Shown in pieces: positions 17,332 through 27,404 of a stretch of DNA of 64,000 nucleotides (the first letter of the stretch is position 1; each line of letters starts with the position of its first letter). A program made the translations under genes and the position numbers. The notes under the pieces are model-generated. The model saw nothing but the letters and a program-made list of their open reading frames with translations. It made no database searches and was not told the DNA's origin. Source of the stretch: Ruegeria lacuscaerulensis (GTDB lineage Bacteria; Pseudomonadota; Alphaproteobacteria; Rhodobacterales; Rhodobacteraceae); NCBI RefSeq assembly GCF_013033355.1, contig NZ_WQDY01000006.1:186001-250000 (forward strand). Reading direction: 5' to 3'.

Positions 17332-17931
17332 ATGGTGCAAAAGCTGGACTATCTCAAGGAAACGCCCTCACAGACTGCGGGGCCCTATGTGCATATCGGG
17401 CTGGCCCCCGGAGACGCCGGGTTCGATATCTACCGGCACGAGTTAGGCCGTGACATCGCGGGGCCAGACGCGTCAGGGACGAAGATCACTGTGCGCGGTA
17501 TGGTACGCGACGGAACCGGCGCGCCGGTCAAGGATGTACTGATCGAAACATGGCAGGCGGATGCAAATGGTGTTTATCCCGATCAGGGCTCTGTTGATCC
17601 GGGCTTTCGTGGCTGGGGCCGTGTGATACCAGATTTCGACACGGGTGAATGGGCGTTCGACACGATCAAACCGGGCGCTGCTAAAGACCAAACCGGCGCA
17701 GTAATGGCACCACATATCAACTTGTGGCTCGTTGCACGTGGGATCAATCTAGGCCTCAACACGCGGCTTTATTTCCACGATGAAATGGCGGCAAATGCGT
17801 CGGATCCGGTGCTGAACCTGATTGAGCAGCCCGTGCGCAGGCAAACTCTTATCGCGGAACAGGTGGAAGGCGGCTACCGGTTCGATATTCAATTGCAAGG
17901 CCCTTCAGAAACGGTGTTTTTCGATGTCTGA
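17332..17931 (+). CDS. pcaG: Protocatechuate 3,4-dioxygenase alpha subunit
   Basis: 199 residues from the ATG at 17332, after GAGGGGAAC. It is the structural partner of PcaH and shares the intradiol dioxygenase beta-sandwich (IETWQADANGVYP) but lacks the full set of metal ligands, as is normal for PcaG. N-terminal PSQTAGPYVHIGLAPGDAG is a family signature. The last eight bases overlap the start of the next gene. Confidence 0.95.
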   Translation: MVQKLDYLKETPSQTAGPYVHIGLAPGDAGFDIYRHELGRDIAGPDASGTKITVRGMVRDGTGAPVKDVLIETWQADANGVYPDQGSVDPGFRGWGRVIPDFDTGEWAFDTIKPGAAKDQTGAVMAPHINLWLVARGINLGLNTRLYFHDEMAANASDPVLNLIEQPVRRQTLIAEQVEGGYRFDIQLQGPSETVFFDV

Positions 17932-18775
17932 TCCTGTCTCACAAACCCCCTGCATCATCTGTGTGGCGATCACCGGATCGGTGCCCACCAAGGCCGATAA
18001 CCCGGCCGTTCCCATCAGCGTGCCGGAGCAGATCGAAAGCACTCATGAAGCTTTCGAGGCCGGAGCCTCTATCGCTCATTGCCATGTGCGGGACGCTGAG
18101 GGCAAACCCACCTCGGACCCCGACCTGTTCGCAGCGCTGAAGGAGGGAATCGAAACGCACTGCCCCGGCATGATTGTGCAGCTTTCAACCGGGGGGCGGT
18201 CCGGCGCGGGCAAAGCGCGCGGGGGCATGTTGCCGCTGTCCCCGGATATGGCCTCGCTTTCGGTGGGATCGAACAACTTTCCGACGCGCGTTTATGAAAA
18301 CCCGCCCGATCTGGTGAACTGGTTGGCCAGTGAGATGGTAACCTACGGCGTCAAACCCGAGATCGAGGCTTTTGACCTGTCGCATATCCTGCAAGCGGCC
18401 CGGATGCACCGCGAGGGGCAATTGCCCGATACGCCCTATGTCCAATTCGTCATGGGGGTCCGCAATGCCATGCCCGTGGATCGAGATGTATTCGACTTCT
18501 ACGTCAAAACCGTGCACCGCCTGTTCGGAGACGTCCCGTGGTGCGCCGCCGGGATCGGGGCTGGGCAGATCAAGCTGAACGAATGGTCCATCGCGGCGGG
18601 CGGGCATGTGCGCACGGGGCTGGAGGACAACGTGCGTTTGGATCGCGACACGCTTGCCCCGTCCAATGCAGCGCTGGTGCAGAGAGCCGTCGATCTGTGC
18701 CACGCCCACGACCGCCCAGTTGCGAGTGTAGACCAGGCGCGCGCCATTCTGGGCCTGCGCCCGGCTGCGGCCTAA
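17924..18775 (+). CDS. BKACE/DUF849 family beta-keto acid cleavage enzyme
   Basis: 283 residues from the ATG at 17924, overlapping pcaG by eight bases. It belongs to the beta-keto acid cleavage enzymes, which condense a beta-keto acid with acetyl-CoA and release acetoacetate and a new acyl-CoA. Seen: the N-terminal AITGSVPTKADNP, the zinc-binding AHCHVRDAEGKPT (His-x-His), STGGRSG, and GIGAGQIKLNEW. Within a pca operon the obvious candidate substrate is beta-ketoadipate, which would give succinyl-CoA and acetoacetate and bypass PcaIJ and PcaF; this is inference from position. Neither of those genes is in the window. Confidence 0.85.
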   Translation: MSDPVSQTPCIICVAITGSVPTKADNPAVPISVPEQIESTHEAFEAGASIAHCHVRDAEGKPTSDPDLFAALKEGIETHCPGMIVQLSTGGRSGAGKARGGMLPLSPDMASLSVGSNNFPTRVYENPPDLVNWLASEMVTYGVKPEIEAFDLSHILQAARMHREGQLPDTPYVQFVMGVRNAMPVDRDVFDFYVKTVHRLFGDVPWCAAGIGAGQIKLNEWSIAAGGHVRTGLEDNVRLDRDTLAPSNAALVQRAVDLCHAHDRPVASVDQARAILGLRPAAA

Positions 18776-18811
18776 CGTTAGGCCGGACGACCCAAAATAA
18801 GGACGTAGACT

Positions 18812-19873
18812 ATGACCGATCTGTTCTCGCACCCCTGGTTTTCGGGCCTGTTCGGAGATGCCGAGACACAAGAGATCTGGTCGGCGGAGCGGTCACTTAC
18901 CCATATGCTGGCCTTCGAGGCCGCCTATTCGCGCGGGTTGGGTGCAATCGGAAGAATCCCCGCCGAGCAAGCGGACGCTGCTGCCGCATGGATTGAACAG
19001 GCCGTGCCCGGAATGGATACCTTGCGCGCTGGCACCATGGCGGATGGGCTGCCTGTACCGGCTCTGGTTCAGGCCCTTAGATCGGATGCAGGCCCATTGG
19101 CCCCGGCCATTCACACCGGAACAACATCCCAAGACGTGATGGACACGGCCTTGGCGTTGACCCTGCGCGAGACCAGCAACCTGCTGCAAACGCGCCTGTC
19201 GCAGCTGTCGGACATGTTGGGCGATCTGAGTGAACAGTTTAGTGAACGCAAAATCATGGGGCGCACGCGGATGCAAGCAGCCCTGCCCGTCACCGTCGGC
19301 CACCGGATCGGAACCTGGCGCAGCCCTTTACATGCCTTTCACCATAGTATCGAAGACATTCGCCCTAAGATCGAGCGCGTTCAGCTAGGCGGCCCTGTTG
19401 GCGATGGCCAGACGATTGGGACCGCGCGGCGGGATTTGGCGACCCATATTGCCAACTCTTTGGGGTTGCATGACGTGGATCATGGTTGGCAGACCGACCG
19501 CAACGGTTTGGTTGATTATGCCAATCTGTTGTCGCGGATCTCAGGCTCGCTTGGGAAAATCGGGCAGGATATTTGCCTGATGGCCCAAGAGGGCGTGGAC
19601 GAGATCACGCTGTCCGGCGGCGGGACATCTTCGGCCATGCCTCACAAACAGAACCCCATTCTGGCCGAACTGCTGGTAACCTTGGCTCGGTTCAACGCAA
19701 CACAGATATCGGGAATGCATCACGCATTGGTGCATGAACAGGAACGATCCGGCAGCGCTTGGGCGTTGGAATGGATGATCTTACCGATTATGGCGCAGAC
19801 CACGGCTCGGTCACTCACTGCGGCGACCACACTGTGCTCTCAGATCGTTTCTATTGGTGTCGCGCCCGCCTGA
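18812..19873 (+). CDS. pcaB: 3-carboxy-cis,cis-muconate cycloisomerase
   Basis: 353 residues, close to the alphaproteobacterial PcaB length. It is a fumarase/aspartase superfamily member with the signature GGGTSSAMPHKQNPILAE (about residue 270) and THTGTTSQDVMDTALAL-like segment near residue 110. It lactonises 3-carboxymuconate to 4-carboxymuconolactone, the substrate of PcaC. It starts with ATG after AAAATAAGGACG, 36 bp after the BKACE gene, and is the last gene of this transcript. Confidence 0.95.
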   Translation: MTDLFSHPWFSGLFGDAETQEIWSAERSLTHMLAFEAAYSRGLGAIGRIPAEQADAAAAWIEQAVPGMDTLRAGTMADGLPVPALVQALRSDAGPLAPAIHTGTTSQDVMDTALALTLRETSNLLQTRLSQLSDMLGDLSEQFSERKIMGRTRMQAALPVTVGHRIGTWRSPLHAFHHSIEDIRPKIERVQLGGPVGDGQTIGTARRDLATHIANSLGLHDVDHGWQTDRNGLVDYANLLSRISGSLGKIGQDICLMAQEGVDEITLSGGGTSSAMPHKQNPILAELLVTLARFNATQISGMHHALVHEQERSGSAWALEWMILPIMAQTTARSLTAATTLCSQIVSIGVAPA

Positions 19874-20065
19874 CGCCGCTCTGCATATTGACTTGATCCC
19901 TGCACCGCTTGGATTCAACCATCAGAACTATTTTTGGGGGGCCTAGCAAAGTTGCGACCACTCCACTCCATTTTTTCGACAAGCTCATGAAACTATGCTT
20001 TGGAAGCGATGGCCTTTGCAAAACATAGGCAACGATCAGACTAAACCTTGAAAGGTATCCCCCTT

Positions 20066-21121
20066 TTAATTTGCGCTGATCGCCTGTCCTGACCCATCGA
20101 AGAACTGCAGTTTCTCAGGCGCGAAAAGAAGGCCAACCTGCATTCCGGCCTTTATCTGCGTATCCCCGCCAAGGCGAACCGTCACCTTCTCATCAAATCC
20201 GCAGTCGACGATAACGAACATGTCGGCCCCAAGGTATTCGACAACCTCGACCACGCCATCACTATTCCCCGCACCAGATTCAACAACGCTGATATGTTCA
20301 GGACGGATACCCAACCGGGTCGCGTCACCTGTTCGGTCAAATGGGCCAATGCCACCATTTTCCAGACGAAACCGGTCCCCCGCCACAGAGCAAGGCAACA
20401 CGTTCATCTTTGGGCTGCCAATGAACTGCGCGACAAAAAGGTTGGCGGGGCGTTCGTACAACTCGCGCGGAGTGCCAACCTGCGCGATCTTGCCGAATTC
20501 CAGCACCACGATGCGATCGGCCAGAGTCATCGCTTCGACCTGATCATGGGTTACATAGATCATGGTTCGGTTCAGACTTTGGTGCAGTTTCGCGATTTCA
20601 TAGCGCATTTCGACCCGCAGAGCGGCATCAAGATTGGACAAGGGCTCGTCGAACAGGAACGCAGTAGGGTCGCGCACGATCGACCGGCCGATCGCGACAC
20701 GCTGTCGTTGGCCGCCGGAAAGATCCTTGGGGCGGCGCTCCAGATAAGGATCCAATTTGAGAACCTCGGCAGCCTTTCCCACACGTTCAGCTATTTCAGG
20801 TTTCGACACGCCCGCAACTTTCAACGAAAAACCCATGTTTTCGGCCACGGTAAGGTGAGGGTATAGCGCATAGGACTGAAACACCATCGTCAGCCCCCTC
20901 TTGGAGGGCGGATGGTCGGTTACGTCATCGCCATTGATCAGAAGCGATCCGCGCGAGATATCCTCGAGCCCACCGATCATCCGCAACAATGTGGACTTGC
21001 CGCAACCAGACGGCCCCACGAAAACGACAAACTCACCGTCTTGGATTTCCAGGTCGATGCCCTTGATCACCTGAACTTCGCCGAACCATTTCTCGACGGC
21101 TTTAAGCTGGATACTCCCCAT
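20066..21121 (-). CDS. Sugar-type ABC transporter ATP-binding protein (UgpC/MalK-like)
   Basis: 351 residues from the ATG at 21121, which overlaps the hydrolase stop (TGATG) after GGGGAAG. It has Walker [15 protein letters not shown], the ABC signature [14 protein letters not shown], Walker [15 protein letters not shown], and the C-terminal OB-fold (TOBE) domain typical of the MalK/UgpC group. It powers the permease pair encoded upstream. The gene is last in the LacI-regulated transcript. Confidence 0.93.
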   Translation of the reverse strand: MGSIQLKAVEKWFGEVQVIKGIDLEIQDGEFVVFVGPSGCGKSTLLRMIGGLEDISRGSLLINGDDVTDHPPSKRGLTMVFQSYALYPHLTVAENMGFSLKVAGVSKPEIAERVGKAAEVLKLDPYLERRPKDLSGGQRQRVAIGRSIVRDPTAFLFDEPLSNLDAALRVEMRYEIAKLHQSLNRTMIYVTHDQVEAMTLADRIVVLEFGKIAQVGTPRELYERPANLFVAQFIGSPKMNVLPCSVAGDRFRLENGGIGPFDRTGDATRLGIRPEHISVVESGAGNSDGVVEVVEYLGADMFVIVDCGFDEKVTVRLGGDTQIKAGMQVGLLFAPEKLQFFDGSGQAISAN

Positions 21122-22377
21122 CAGTTCTTCCCCGCCCAATGCAGCCAAACCGCAGCCGTCCAAGTGAAAGAATTGCCTCCTGCCGGGCCTCCGGTAAGAG
21201 GGTCGAAATACTCGGCAAATCCATGGCCCGCGATAAGCCGGGCTGTTTTCAGACGCAAGGCTTCGGCTTCAACCCCATGGCCCATCTCGGCCAGTCCGAA
21301 ACCTGTCAGCATGTTCATGAATGCCCATGTCGGGCCGCGCCAGTAGCGGCGTTCGTCAAACTTGGGCATTTGCGGGTCATAGCTTGGAATGGGGTGTGGG
21401 ACAGTAGTCAGAACCGTCTTGACCCGCTCAAGCATCCGGTCAGAGTCAATGCCCGCATACCAACACAAGTAGCTGGCGTTCGAGACGCTGTCCGCCCATT
21501 CACCGGTATGCGCATCGCGCGAATCAAACGCACCAAGCGCGTCATTCCAAAGCGAACGTGCGCCGGTTTCCAGTATGTCCACATCCTCACTGAGCCCTTC
21601 CGCCTTTAACCCCAGACCGTTGCTGATAGCCAACAGATCGCGGGCGGCGCGCAAGGTCGTGAAACTCATGGTTGGATCGGCCACACGGAATGGATTCAAT
21701 GCCAGCAGTTTCTCCTGATCCCAGCCAACCTCGCGCCCGATGTTCACCAGTTTGATGTAACGGTCGTAATCGTATTTTGTCGGTCGGTCCGCGCTGTTCA
21801 CGTGGCTGGTGTCACGGCGCTGATATTCACCCACATCCGAGGCATCAATCGCCGCCATCGTATTGTCCCAATCTGGCGCGTTGTCTCGCCCGGCCTCCCA
21901 TGGATGCGTCGTGCAAACTGCACCGTGATCGTCCAGCCGCCATGCCATGATCCAGCGATGCCAGGCCAGCATTTTGGGAAATAGCGCGCGCATCCTCTCT
22001 GCCCCAATGGTCGGGTCTATGTCCAAAACCCGCCGGGCCATTGTGGCGGCCAGTGGTGGTTGGATAATGCCCGAAGATGGGATGGGTCCGGTGCCGCCCC
22101 AAACATCCGGGCCCGGAAAGTAACCCGGATCGGGCTTGTGAAACAAGATATGCGGAACCATGCCATCCGCCCATTGGCCCGAGAACAGCGTTTCAAGTTC
22201 GGTCCAGGCGCGCGTGATGTCGAACTCGGCAAAACCCAGCGCGGCAATCGCGCTGTCCCAGTTCCACTGATAGGGGTAAAGGCCGCTGGTGGGGATGGTA
22301 TAGCCACCGCGATCATTGGCGATCAGAATGTTGCGGGCCGATTCACTTGGGGTCGTATAGTAGTTCATGTCAGTCAT
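21121..22377 (-). CDS. GH63-like mannosylglycerate/glucosylglycerate hydrolase
   Basis: 418 residues; ATG overlaps the permease stop (ATGA), and a second ATG three codons later has a better spaced AAGGA. It has an (alpha/alpha)6-barrel glycosidase signature: [78 protein letters not shown] and the C-terminal FEYFDP-like [14 protein letters not shown]. These match bacterial mannosylglycerate/glucosylglycerate hydrolases of family GH63. There is no signal peptide, so it acts in the cytoplasm on the solute brought in by the linked ABC transporter. The exact sugar is not determined. Confidence 0.82.
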   Translation of the reverse strand: MTDMNYYTTPSESARNILIANDRGGYTIPTSGLYPYQWNWDSAIAALGFAEFDITRAWTELETLFSGQWADGMVPHILFHKPDPGYFPGPDVWGGTGPIPSSGIIQPPLAATMARRVLDIDPTIGAERMRALFPKMLAWHRWIMAWRLDDHGAVCTTHPWEAGRDNAPDWDNTMAAIDASDVGEYQRRDTSHVNSADRPTKYDYDRYIKLVNIGREVGWDQEKLLALNPFRVADPTMSFTTLRAARDLLAISNGLGLKAEGLSEDVDILETGARSLWNDALGAFDSRDAHTGEWADSVSNASYLCWYAGIDSDRMLERVKTVLTTVPHPIPSYDPQMPKFDERRYWRGPTWAFMNMLTGFGLAEMGHGVEAEALRLKTARLIAGHGFAEYFDPLTGGPAGGNSFTWTAAVWLHWAGKN

Positions 22378-23582
22378 CCTTTGACCGAGCCTGCCGTCAG
22401 GCCCTTGGTCATGAAACGTTCAAGCCCCAGAAACAGGGCCATGATCGGAACGGTGGCAATCACCGCACCGGCCATCAGGTGTTGGCGTGGAATTTCCGAG
22501 GAATTCAGCATCGTGACACCTCGGGTCAGGGTGAATTTCGACGGGTCATCCAGCAGCATGAAGGCCAGCAGGAACTCGTTCCAGGCGATCATGAAGACGT
22601 AAAGCGAGACCGAGGCCAGTGCCGGCAGGCTAAGCGGCAAGGTGATCTTCCAGATCACTGCCAGCCGCGACAGGCCGTCCATCAGACCCGCCTCTTCGAC
22701 CTCGGTCGGCAGGCCCCGGAAATAGCCTTGCAGCATGTATAGGGCGACCGGGATCGTCGTGACCGGGTAGATCATAACGATCCCCAGGATCGAGTTGCGC
22801 AGGCCCGTCAGCGAGAACGCGATGTAGATCGGCAGCGCCAACACGATCATCGGCACCATGTAGATCAGCAGGATTGAGCGCGAGAAGGCCTTTTGGCCTT
22901 TGAACCGGAACCGCGCGACTGCATAGGCACCGGGTACACTGAAGGCCAGCGTGATGAACACTGTCAGGACCGAGACATAGAAGGATGTCCACAGGTAGGT
23001 GCCGAAATTGAAGTCGCGGAACAGCTCGGTATAGCTGCGGAACAACGCACTGCCCTGCGACAGGTCGACCGAGAAATCCAACGGGTTCTGCAAAAGCGCC
23101 TGTTGCGATTTCAAGCTGGTCATAACCATGACGTAGAAAGGGATGACAACAATGGCGGTGAAAAAGATACAGCCAAAGCCAGTGCAGAACCGGATCACGG
23201 CATCCTCGAATTCGTGCCGTGTGAGTTCCCCAAACGGCGTGTCCCGCAATATCGCGGTAAGCGACAGGTGCGTCACGACAGCCATAGCAAAAACGGTCAC
23301 CAACAAAGCCTGCAGGGACGTTTCAGAGCCGATCAGAACGGGACCAAAGCGCGTCAGGGCCGACAGTCCTAACATGGTCGTCAGACCAAGCCGCGCCATA
23401 GCGTGTCGTTCGGGGTAACGCACATAGATCAACCCGGCTACAGCGCCCCAAAGAAGGCAGAGCAAAACCTGCGGTCGAAACGCTGCTCCTGTCGAGAAGG
23501 ACATGGTAATGGCGACGGTGGTCGCAATCACAACCAGCCAGAGCGCGCCCAAGGCTGGACCAGTCAAATAGCCTTTGCGCAT
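22374..23582 (-). CDS. ABC transporter permease (MalG type) with extended N-terminus
   Basis: 402 residues from the ATG at 23582, overlapping the previous stop (TGATG). The C-terminal 270 residues are a normal MalG-type permease, with the EAA loop EEAGLMDGLSRLAVIWKITLPLSLPAL. Ahead of it lie about 120 extra residues with several hydrophobic segments (WLVVIATTVAITMSF, VLLCLLWGAVAGLIYV, and two more), so the protein probably has around ten membrane spans instead of six. It works with the other permease in the inner membrane. Confidence 0.9.
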   Translation of the reverse strand: MRKGYLTGPALGALWLVVIATTVAITMSFSTGAAFRPQVLLCLLWGAVAGLIYVRYPERHAMARLGLTTMLGLSALTRFGPVLIGSETSLQALLVTVFAMAVVTHLSLTAILRDTPFGELTRHEFEDAVIRFCTGFGCIFFTAIVVIPFYVMVMTSLKSQQALLQNPLDFSVDLSQGSALFRSYTELFRDFNFGTYLWTSFYVSVLTVFITLAFSVPGAYAVARFRFKGQKAFSRSILLIYMVPMIVLALPIYIAFSLTGLRNSILGIVMIYPVTTIPVALYMLQGYFRGLPTEVEEAGLMDGLSRLAVIWKITLPLSLPALASVSLYVFMIAWNEFLLAFMLLDDPSKFTLTRGVTMLNSSEIPRQHLMAGAVIATVPIMALFLGLERFMTKGLTAGSVKG

Positions 23583-24814
23583 CACAGGCCCTCCTCTCGG
23601 CTGATGAAACGGAAGAAGACAAAGCTGAAGGCGATCAGGCACATCAGGATCACCACGGCCACCGCCGCCCCTGCCCCGATATTGGAAATCGCAAAGGCCT
23701 GTTCATAGACGTTCACGGTCAGCGTACGAGTCCCCGCGTTGCCGCCGGTCAGCAGGAAAATGTCGTCGAACTTGTTGAACGTCCAGATAAAGCGCAGCAG
23801 GAACAGCACCGACAGGATGCCCAGCAGTTGCGGGATGCTCAGCAGCCAAAACTTCTGAAACGGTGACGCCCCATCCATATCTGCCGCTTCATACATGCTA
23901 GAGTCGATGGATTGCATTCGCGCCAAAATGAACAGGAAGGACAGCGGAAAATAGCGCCAGATCTCGAACACTGTCACCATGATCAGGGCCAGAGGACGTT
24001 CGCCGAAAAAATTGATAGGTTCACTGCTCAGCCCCATTTGCACAAGCAGCGCATTGGCAGAGCCTGAGAACGGATCAAACAGCGTAACCCAAGTAAAGGC
24101 GACGGCAATGACCGGGGCCACGTAGGGGAACAGGTAAAGACCCCGTATGATCCCTTGCCCTTTGAAACTTTTGTTCAGCAACAGGGCTGCGAACAATCCC
24201 ATCACCAGCGCCCCGATCGTGCCGAACACCGTGTAGAACAGCGTGACCCACAAAACGCCCCAGAACTCATCTCCGTCAAAAACGCGGGCGAAGTTTTCGA
24301 GGCTGAACTCGAAATTGGTCAGAACGCTTGGGCCACTTCCAGTTATGCTGGGTTCGGACCCTTCGATCAGATCTTCGAAAGTATCCGGGTCACCTTCCAG
24401 CGTGACCGGAATGCGAACACGTTCGCGATAGCCACCTTCGAGAGTGCCGAAATCACAGAACAAATCCTGCCCGTCCAGCACGCAAGGGGCCAAGACCTCG
24501 CCCGCGGTCACGCCATCCGGCAAAACGTCGGTTAAGGTGACACCGGTGACAGCAATATCCTGACTGGAGTTTCGCACGCGGTATTCAATCCGCAAATCAT
24601 CACCTGATCCGCGCAAGCTCTCGCGCACAACGGGTGCGGGCGGCCGCAGATCGGACAAGGTGAACGGCTTGAAACTGATCCAGAAGATCGCCAGCAAAGG
24701 CAGGATCACGACAAGCGATACGCTGATTACGGTCGGGGAAAGCAACGCCCAGGCCAGACGCGCCTCGCGTTTGGCTAGCGCCCCGGTTCCGGTCGGTGGG
24801 GTGGCCGAAGACAT
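23582..24814 (-). CDS. ABC transporter permease (MalF type) with inserted DUF11-like periplasmic domain
   Basis: 410 residues from the ATG at 24814 (GAGG seven bases upstream). The C-terminal half is a MalF-type permease with the EAA loop YEAADMDGASPFQKFWLLSIPQL. After the first membrane helix (about residues 30-50) there is an insertion of about 110 residues. It reads YRVRNSSQ...VTLTDVLPDGVTAGEV...CDFGTLEGGYRERVRIPV, the pattern of the DUF11 beta-sandwich found in bacterial surface proteins. Topology puts it in the periplasm, the place of the MalF P2 loop that contacts the binding protein. Confidence 0.88.
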   Translation of the reverse strand: MSSATPPTGTGALAKREARLAWALLSPTVISVSLVVILPLLAIFWISFKPFTLSDLRPPAPVVRESLRGSGDDLRIEYRVRNSSQDIAVTGVTLTDVLPDGVTAGEVLAPCVLDGQDLFCDFGTLEGGYRERVRIPVTLEGDPDTFEDLIEGSEPSITGSGPSVLTNFEFSLENFARVFDGDEFWGVLWVTLFYTVFGTIGALVMGLFAALLLNKSFKGQGIIRGLYLFPYVAPVIAVAFTWVTLFDPFSGSANALLVQMGLSSEPINFFGERPLALIMVTVFEIWRYFPLSFLFILARMQSIDSSMYEAADMDGASPFQKFWLLSIPQLLGILSVLFLLRFIWTFNKFDDIFLLTGGNAGTRTLTVNVYEQAFAISNIGAGAAVAVVILMCLIAFSFVFFRFISREEGL

Positions 24815-24879
24815 AAGGGACCTCAGAGGTTTAGGTGTAGCGGCGCGCACGCCGCTACTAGTGCCGGTCAAGCAGGAGT

Positions 24880-26235
24880 TTACTGGACCTTGGCAAGCTC
24901 ATCATTCATCGCGGCCACGGCAGCCGCGGCGTCGATTTCATCATCGATATACTGGCGCACAACCCGGTTGATGGCCTGACTGTTGATCATCTTGGAGGCC
25001 AGCGAAAGCTGCCCTTCGGCCACGCCCCAACGCTGCGCCACATCCAATCCGCCGACAATCTCATCTATCATCGCCTGATCATAAAGATCACCCAGCGGCG
25101 CCTTGCGGTCGACGCCTACAGGCAATTCTGCCCAGGCTTCGGCAAAAGCGGTCGGGTTTTCGGCGTTACCGCGACGAACCGGGAACTTACCCTCGGGCGC
25201 GATTGACAAGGTTTGGGTGTACCCGTCATCCATGGCGTATTTCACAAACTCCATCGCCGCGTCCGTGTCGGCGTCATTGGTGATCCCAAAATACCGAACA
25301 TCGCCCCAAGCTGCCCCATCCGGGTTGGAGGGGCCTGAGAAATTGGTGACAATCCCTGTTTTCGACGCCAAATCGCGCGAGGTCGGATCATCGTTGATTG
25401 TTGGCGGCGCGCTGTCGCGCAGACCGGCCAACTCGTCCAGAATGAAGGGCGACCAGATGATCATCGCGGCTTTGCCATCAAAATACAGCTCGCGCGATTG
25501 CTTCCAGAACAACTCACCCGGAGGCGACGCTTTTGAAATCGCCTTGTAGAAGTCCAAGACCTCGGTTGTCTTCGCTTCGTCCAGAGGCTGGAACCCATCC
25601 GGGCCGACCGGGCTGACGCCATTGGCAAGGAACACGTGCTCCAGCACCTGGCTCATGAAGTTCTCGTCCACCTTGGTTGCGGCAACAAAACCATACATCT
25701 CGGGCGGGTTGTGCAGCTTGTCCAGCGCGGCCAAGACATTTGCATAGGAACTGGGCGCCTCAAGTCCGGCCTCGTCAAACAAGTCCTTGCGATAGACAAT
25801 CATCTGCGTCCAGCCATCCACCGGCACCGACGCGGTTTCGCCATTGAACGCAGCCATCGCCAAAGCACCCGGAGCGAATGTGCCAGCACCCAGTTCTTCG
25901 ATCACCTCGGTCGCGGCTTCGGTGTCCAGAATACCAGCCTCGGCCCAAGGCAGAGCGTATTGCAAAGTGTGATAGACCACGTCCGGCAGGTCCCCGGCGG
26001 CAAATGCGGCAGTAGCGCGCGTTCCCAGATCGCTTTCGGTGACCGGGATCACCTCGACTGTGGTGCCGGTTTCGACTTTGAACTGATCGGCCATCTCTTG
26101 TTGCTTGGCCAAACGCTCGGGCTGTTCCTCTGTGGTCCAGAACCGGATCGTGTCCGCTTGCGCCGACAACGCGGTCAGCGCACAGGCGAGCGACGTTCCA
26201 AGCAACAGCCGGGACGCTTTGGATTTCAGTCTCAT
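24880..26235 (-). CDS. ABC transporter sugar-binding protein
   Basis: 451 residues with a Sec signal peptide (SRLLLGTSLACALTALSAQA, cleavage near residue 27). It is an extracellular solute-binding protein of family 1 (MalE/UgpB-like): IRFWTTEEQPERL, then YRKDLFDEAGLEAPSSY and the GKAAMIIWSPFI segment. It captures the substrate in the periplasm, presumably a glycosylglycerate given the linked hydrolase. Its ATG overlaps the stop of the LacI gene, which places the regulator first in the same transcript. Confidence 0.93.
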   Translation of the reverse strand: MRLKSKASRLLLGTSLACALTALSAQADTIRFWTTEEQPERLAKQQEMADQFKVETGTTVEVIPVTESDLGTRATAAFAAGDLPDVVYHTLQYALPWAEAGILDTEAATEVIEELGAGTFAPGALAMAAFNGETASVPVDGWTQMIVYRKDLFDEAGLEAPSSYANVLAALDKLHNPPEMYGFVAATKVDENFMSQVLEHVFLANGVSPVGPDGFQPLDEAKTTEVLDFYKAISKASPPGELFWKQSRELYFDGKAAMIIWSPFILDELAGLRDSAPPTINDDPTSRDLASKTGIVTNFSGPSNPDGAAWGDVRYFGITNDADTDAAMEFVKYAMDDGYTQTLSIAPEGKFPVRRGNAENPTAFAEAWAELPVGVDRKAPLGDLYDQAMIDEIVGGLDVAQRWGVAEGQLSLASKMINSQAINRVVRQYIDDEIDAAAAVAAMNDELAKVQ

Positions 26236-27386
26236 GTTAGATCTCCCCGTTTTTGGTTTGTTAGATATTGTCGTTTCTGCGCCAGTTCTTCTGGCGTCAG
26301 TCTTGGCGGGCCGTCCGAACCACCCGTAACAAGGGTGGCATCAACCAGTTCTTGTAATGTCGAGGGGTCAGCCCCTTGGATTTGCTGGATCAACAAGGTT
26401 GCCAACCGTTGCCCTGCCTTGCGCGAATCCACCGAGAAGGTTGTCAGCGCCGGGCGGGCGTATTGGCATTCCGGTACGCCGTCATAGCCAATCACCGAAA
26501 TATCGCGCCCAATTTCGAAACCCTGATCCTGCGCATCCGCGCAGAACCCCAGAGCAGCCAGATCGGTCGCAAACACAATCGCTGTCGGAGGACATTCCAG
26601 CGCCATCAGCGCCCGCCCCTGCGACGCACCGTCTTCGCGCGTGCGTGCGCCCTCACGGATTAAATCCGTGTCCAAAGGCAGGCCAGCAGCCTGCATACCC
26701 TCGGCATAGCCGTCACGGCGCAGATGTGCGTAGTTGAACTTGGGGTCGCTTCCAACAAAGCCGATACGCGAATGCCCAAATTCGTTCAGCCGCAAAACGG
26801 CGTTGCGCATTGCACTTTCCCCCGCAATGTCGAACCACGAGGTTTCGTCCCACTTGTTCGGCTGCCCATAGCCCGTGCGCCCGTAAAGGATATGCGGAAC
26901 GTCGAGGCTACGCAGCAAACCGATGCGCGCATCCTTCACTGCTGTTCGCGGTAGAATGAATCCGTCTGCCTTGCGCTCCTGGTAAAGTCGGCTGAGCACT
27001 TTCAGCGTGTCTTTCTCGGATGTGGCCGTAGAGATGGTCATGGTCCAGTCGAGACTGCTCGCCGCTTGGCAGGCTCCGGCCAGAAAGTCCTGCAAGAAGG
27101 GATTGTGCTGATCCGGCTCTTCGCTGTTCAGCACCATCGCAATAGCCCGAACCTGCCCGGTTCGGATCGCCTGCGCGTGACTGAGCGGTCGATACCCCAA
27201 GGCCCGCGCGGCCTTTTCAACCCGCGCACGCGTAACCGGAGAAATATCGGAGTACCCGTTGAGCGCCCGTGAAACCGTGCTCTTGGACAAGCCAAGATGT
27301 GCGGCCAACTCGTCCAGCTTAACTCGGCCGGACACAGTCATCTGGCTGGAATGGTTGATTAGCGGATATGAAAGATTCGTAGTCAT
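26232..27386 (-). CDS. LacI-family regulator of the glycoside uptake operon
   Basis: 384 residues. The N-terminal HTH (about residues 22-70) reads VKLDELAAHLGLSKSTVSRALNGYSDIS, with the hinge helix and then the periplasmic-binding-like effector domain (ending DISVIGYDGVPECQYARPALTTFSVD). The start at 27386 gives 15 residues before the usual HTH start; an internal ATG at 27341 is an alternative, and neither has a strong ribosome binding site. A perfect 16-bp palindrome 19 bp upstream is a LacI-type operator, so it probably represses itself and the transport genes it leads until the glycoside binds. Confidence 0.93.
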   Translation of the reverse strand: MTTNLSYPLINHSSQMTVSGRVKLDELAAHLGLSKSTVSRALNGYSDISPVTRARVEKAARALGYRPLSHAQAIRTGQVRAIAMVLNSEEPDQHNPFLQDFLAGACQAASSLDWTMTISTATSEKDTLKVLSRLYQERKADGFILPRTAVKDARIGLLRSLDVPHILYGRTGYGQPNKWDETSWFDIAGESAMRNAVLRLNEFGHSRIGFVGSDPKFNYAHLRRDGYAEGMQAAGLPLDTDLIREGARTREDGASQGRALMALECPPTAIVFATDLAALGFCADAQDQGFEIGRDISVIGYDGVPECQYARPALTTFSVDSRKAGQRLATLLIQQIQGADPSTLQELVDATLVTGGSDGPPRLTPEELAQKRQYLTNQKRGDLT

Positions 27387-27404
27387 TAAGGCTATTTCAA
27401 TGCA

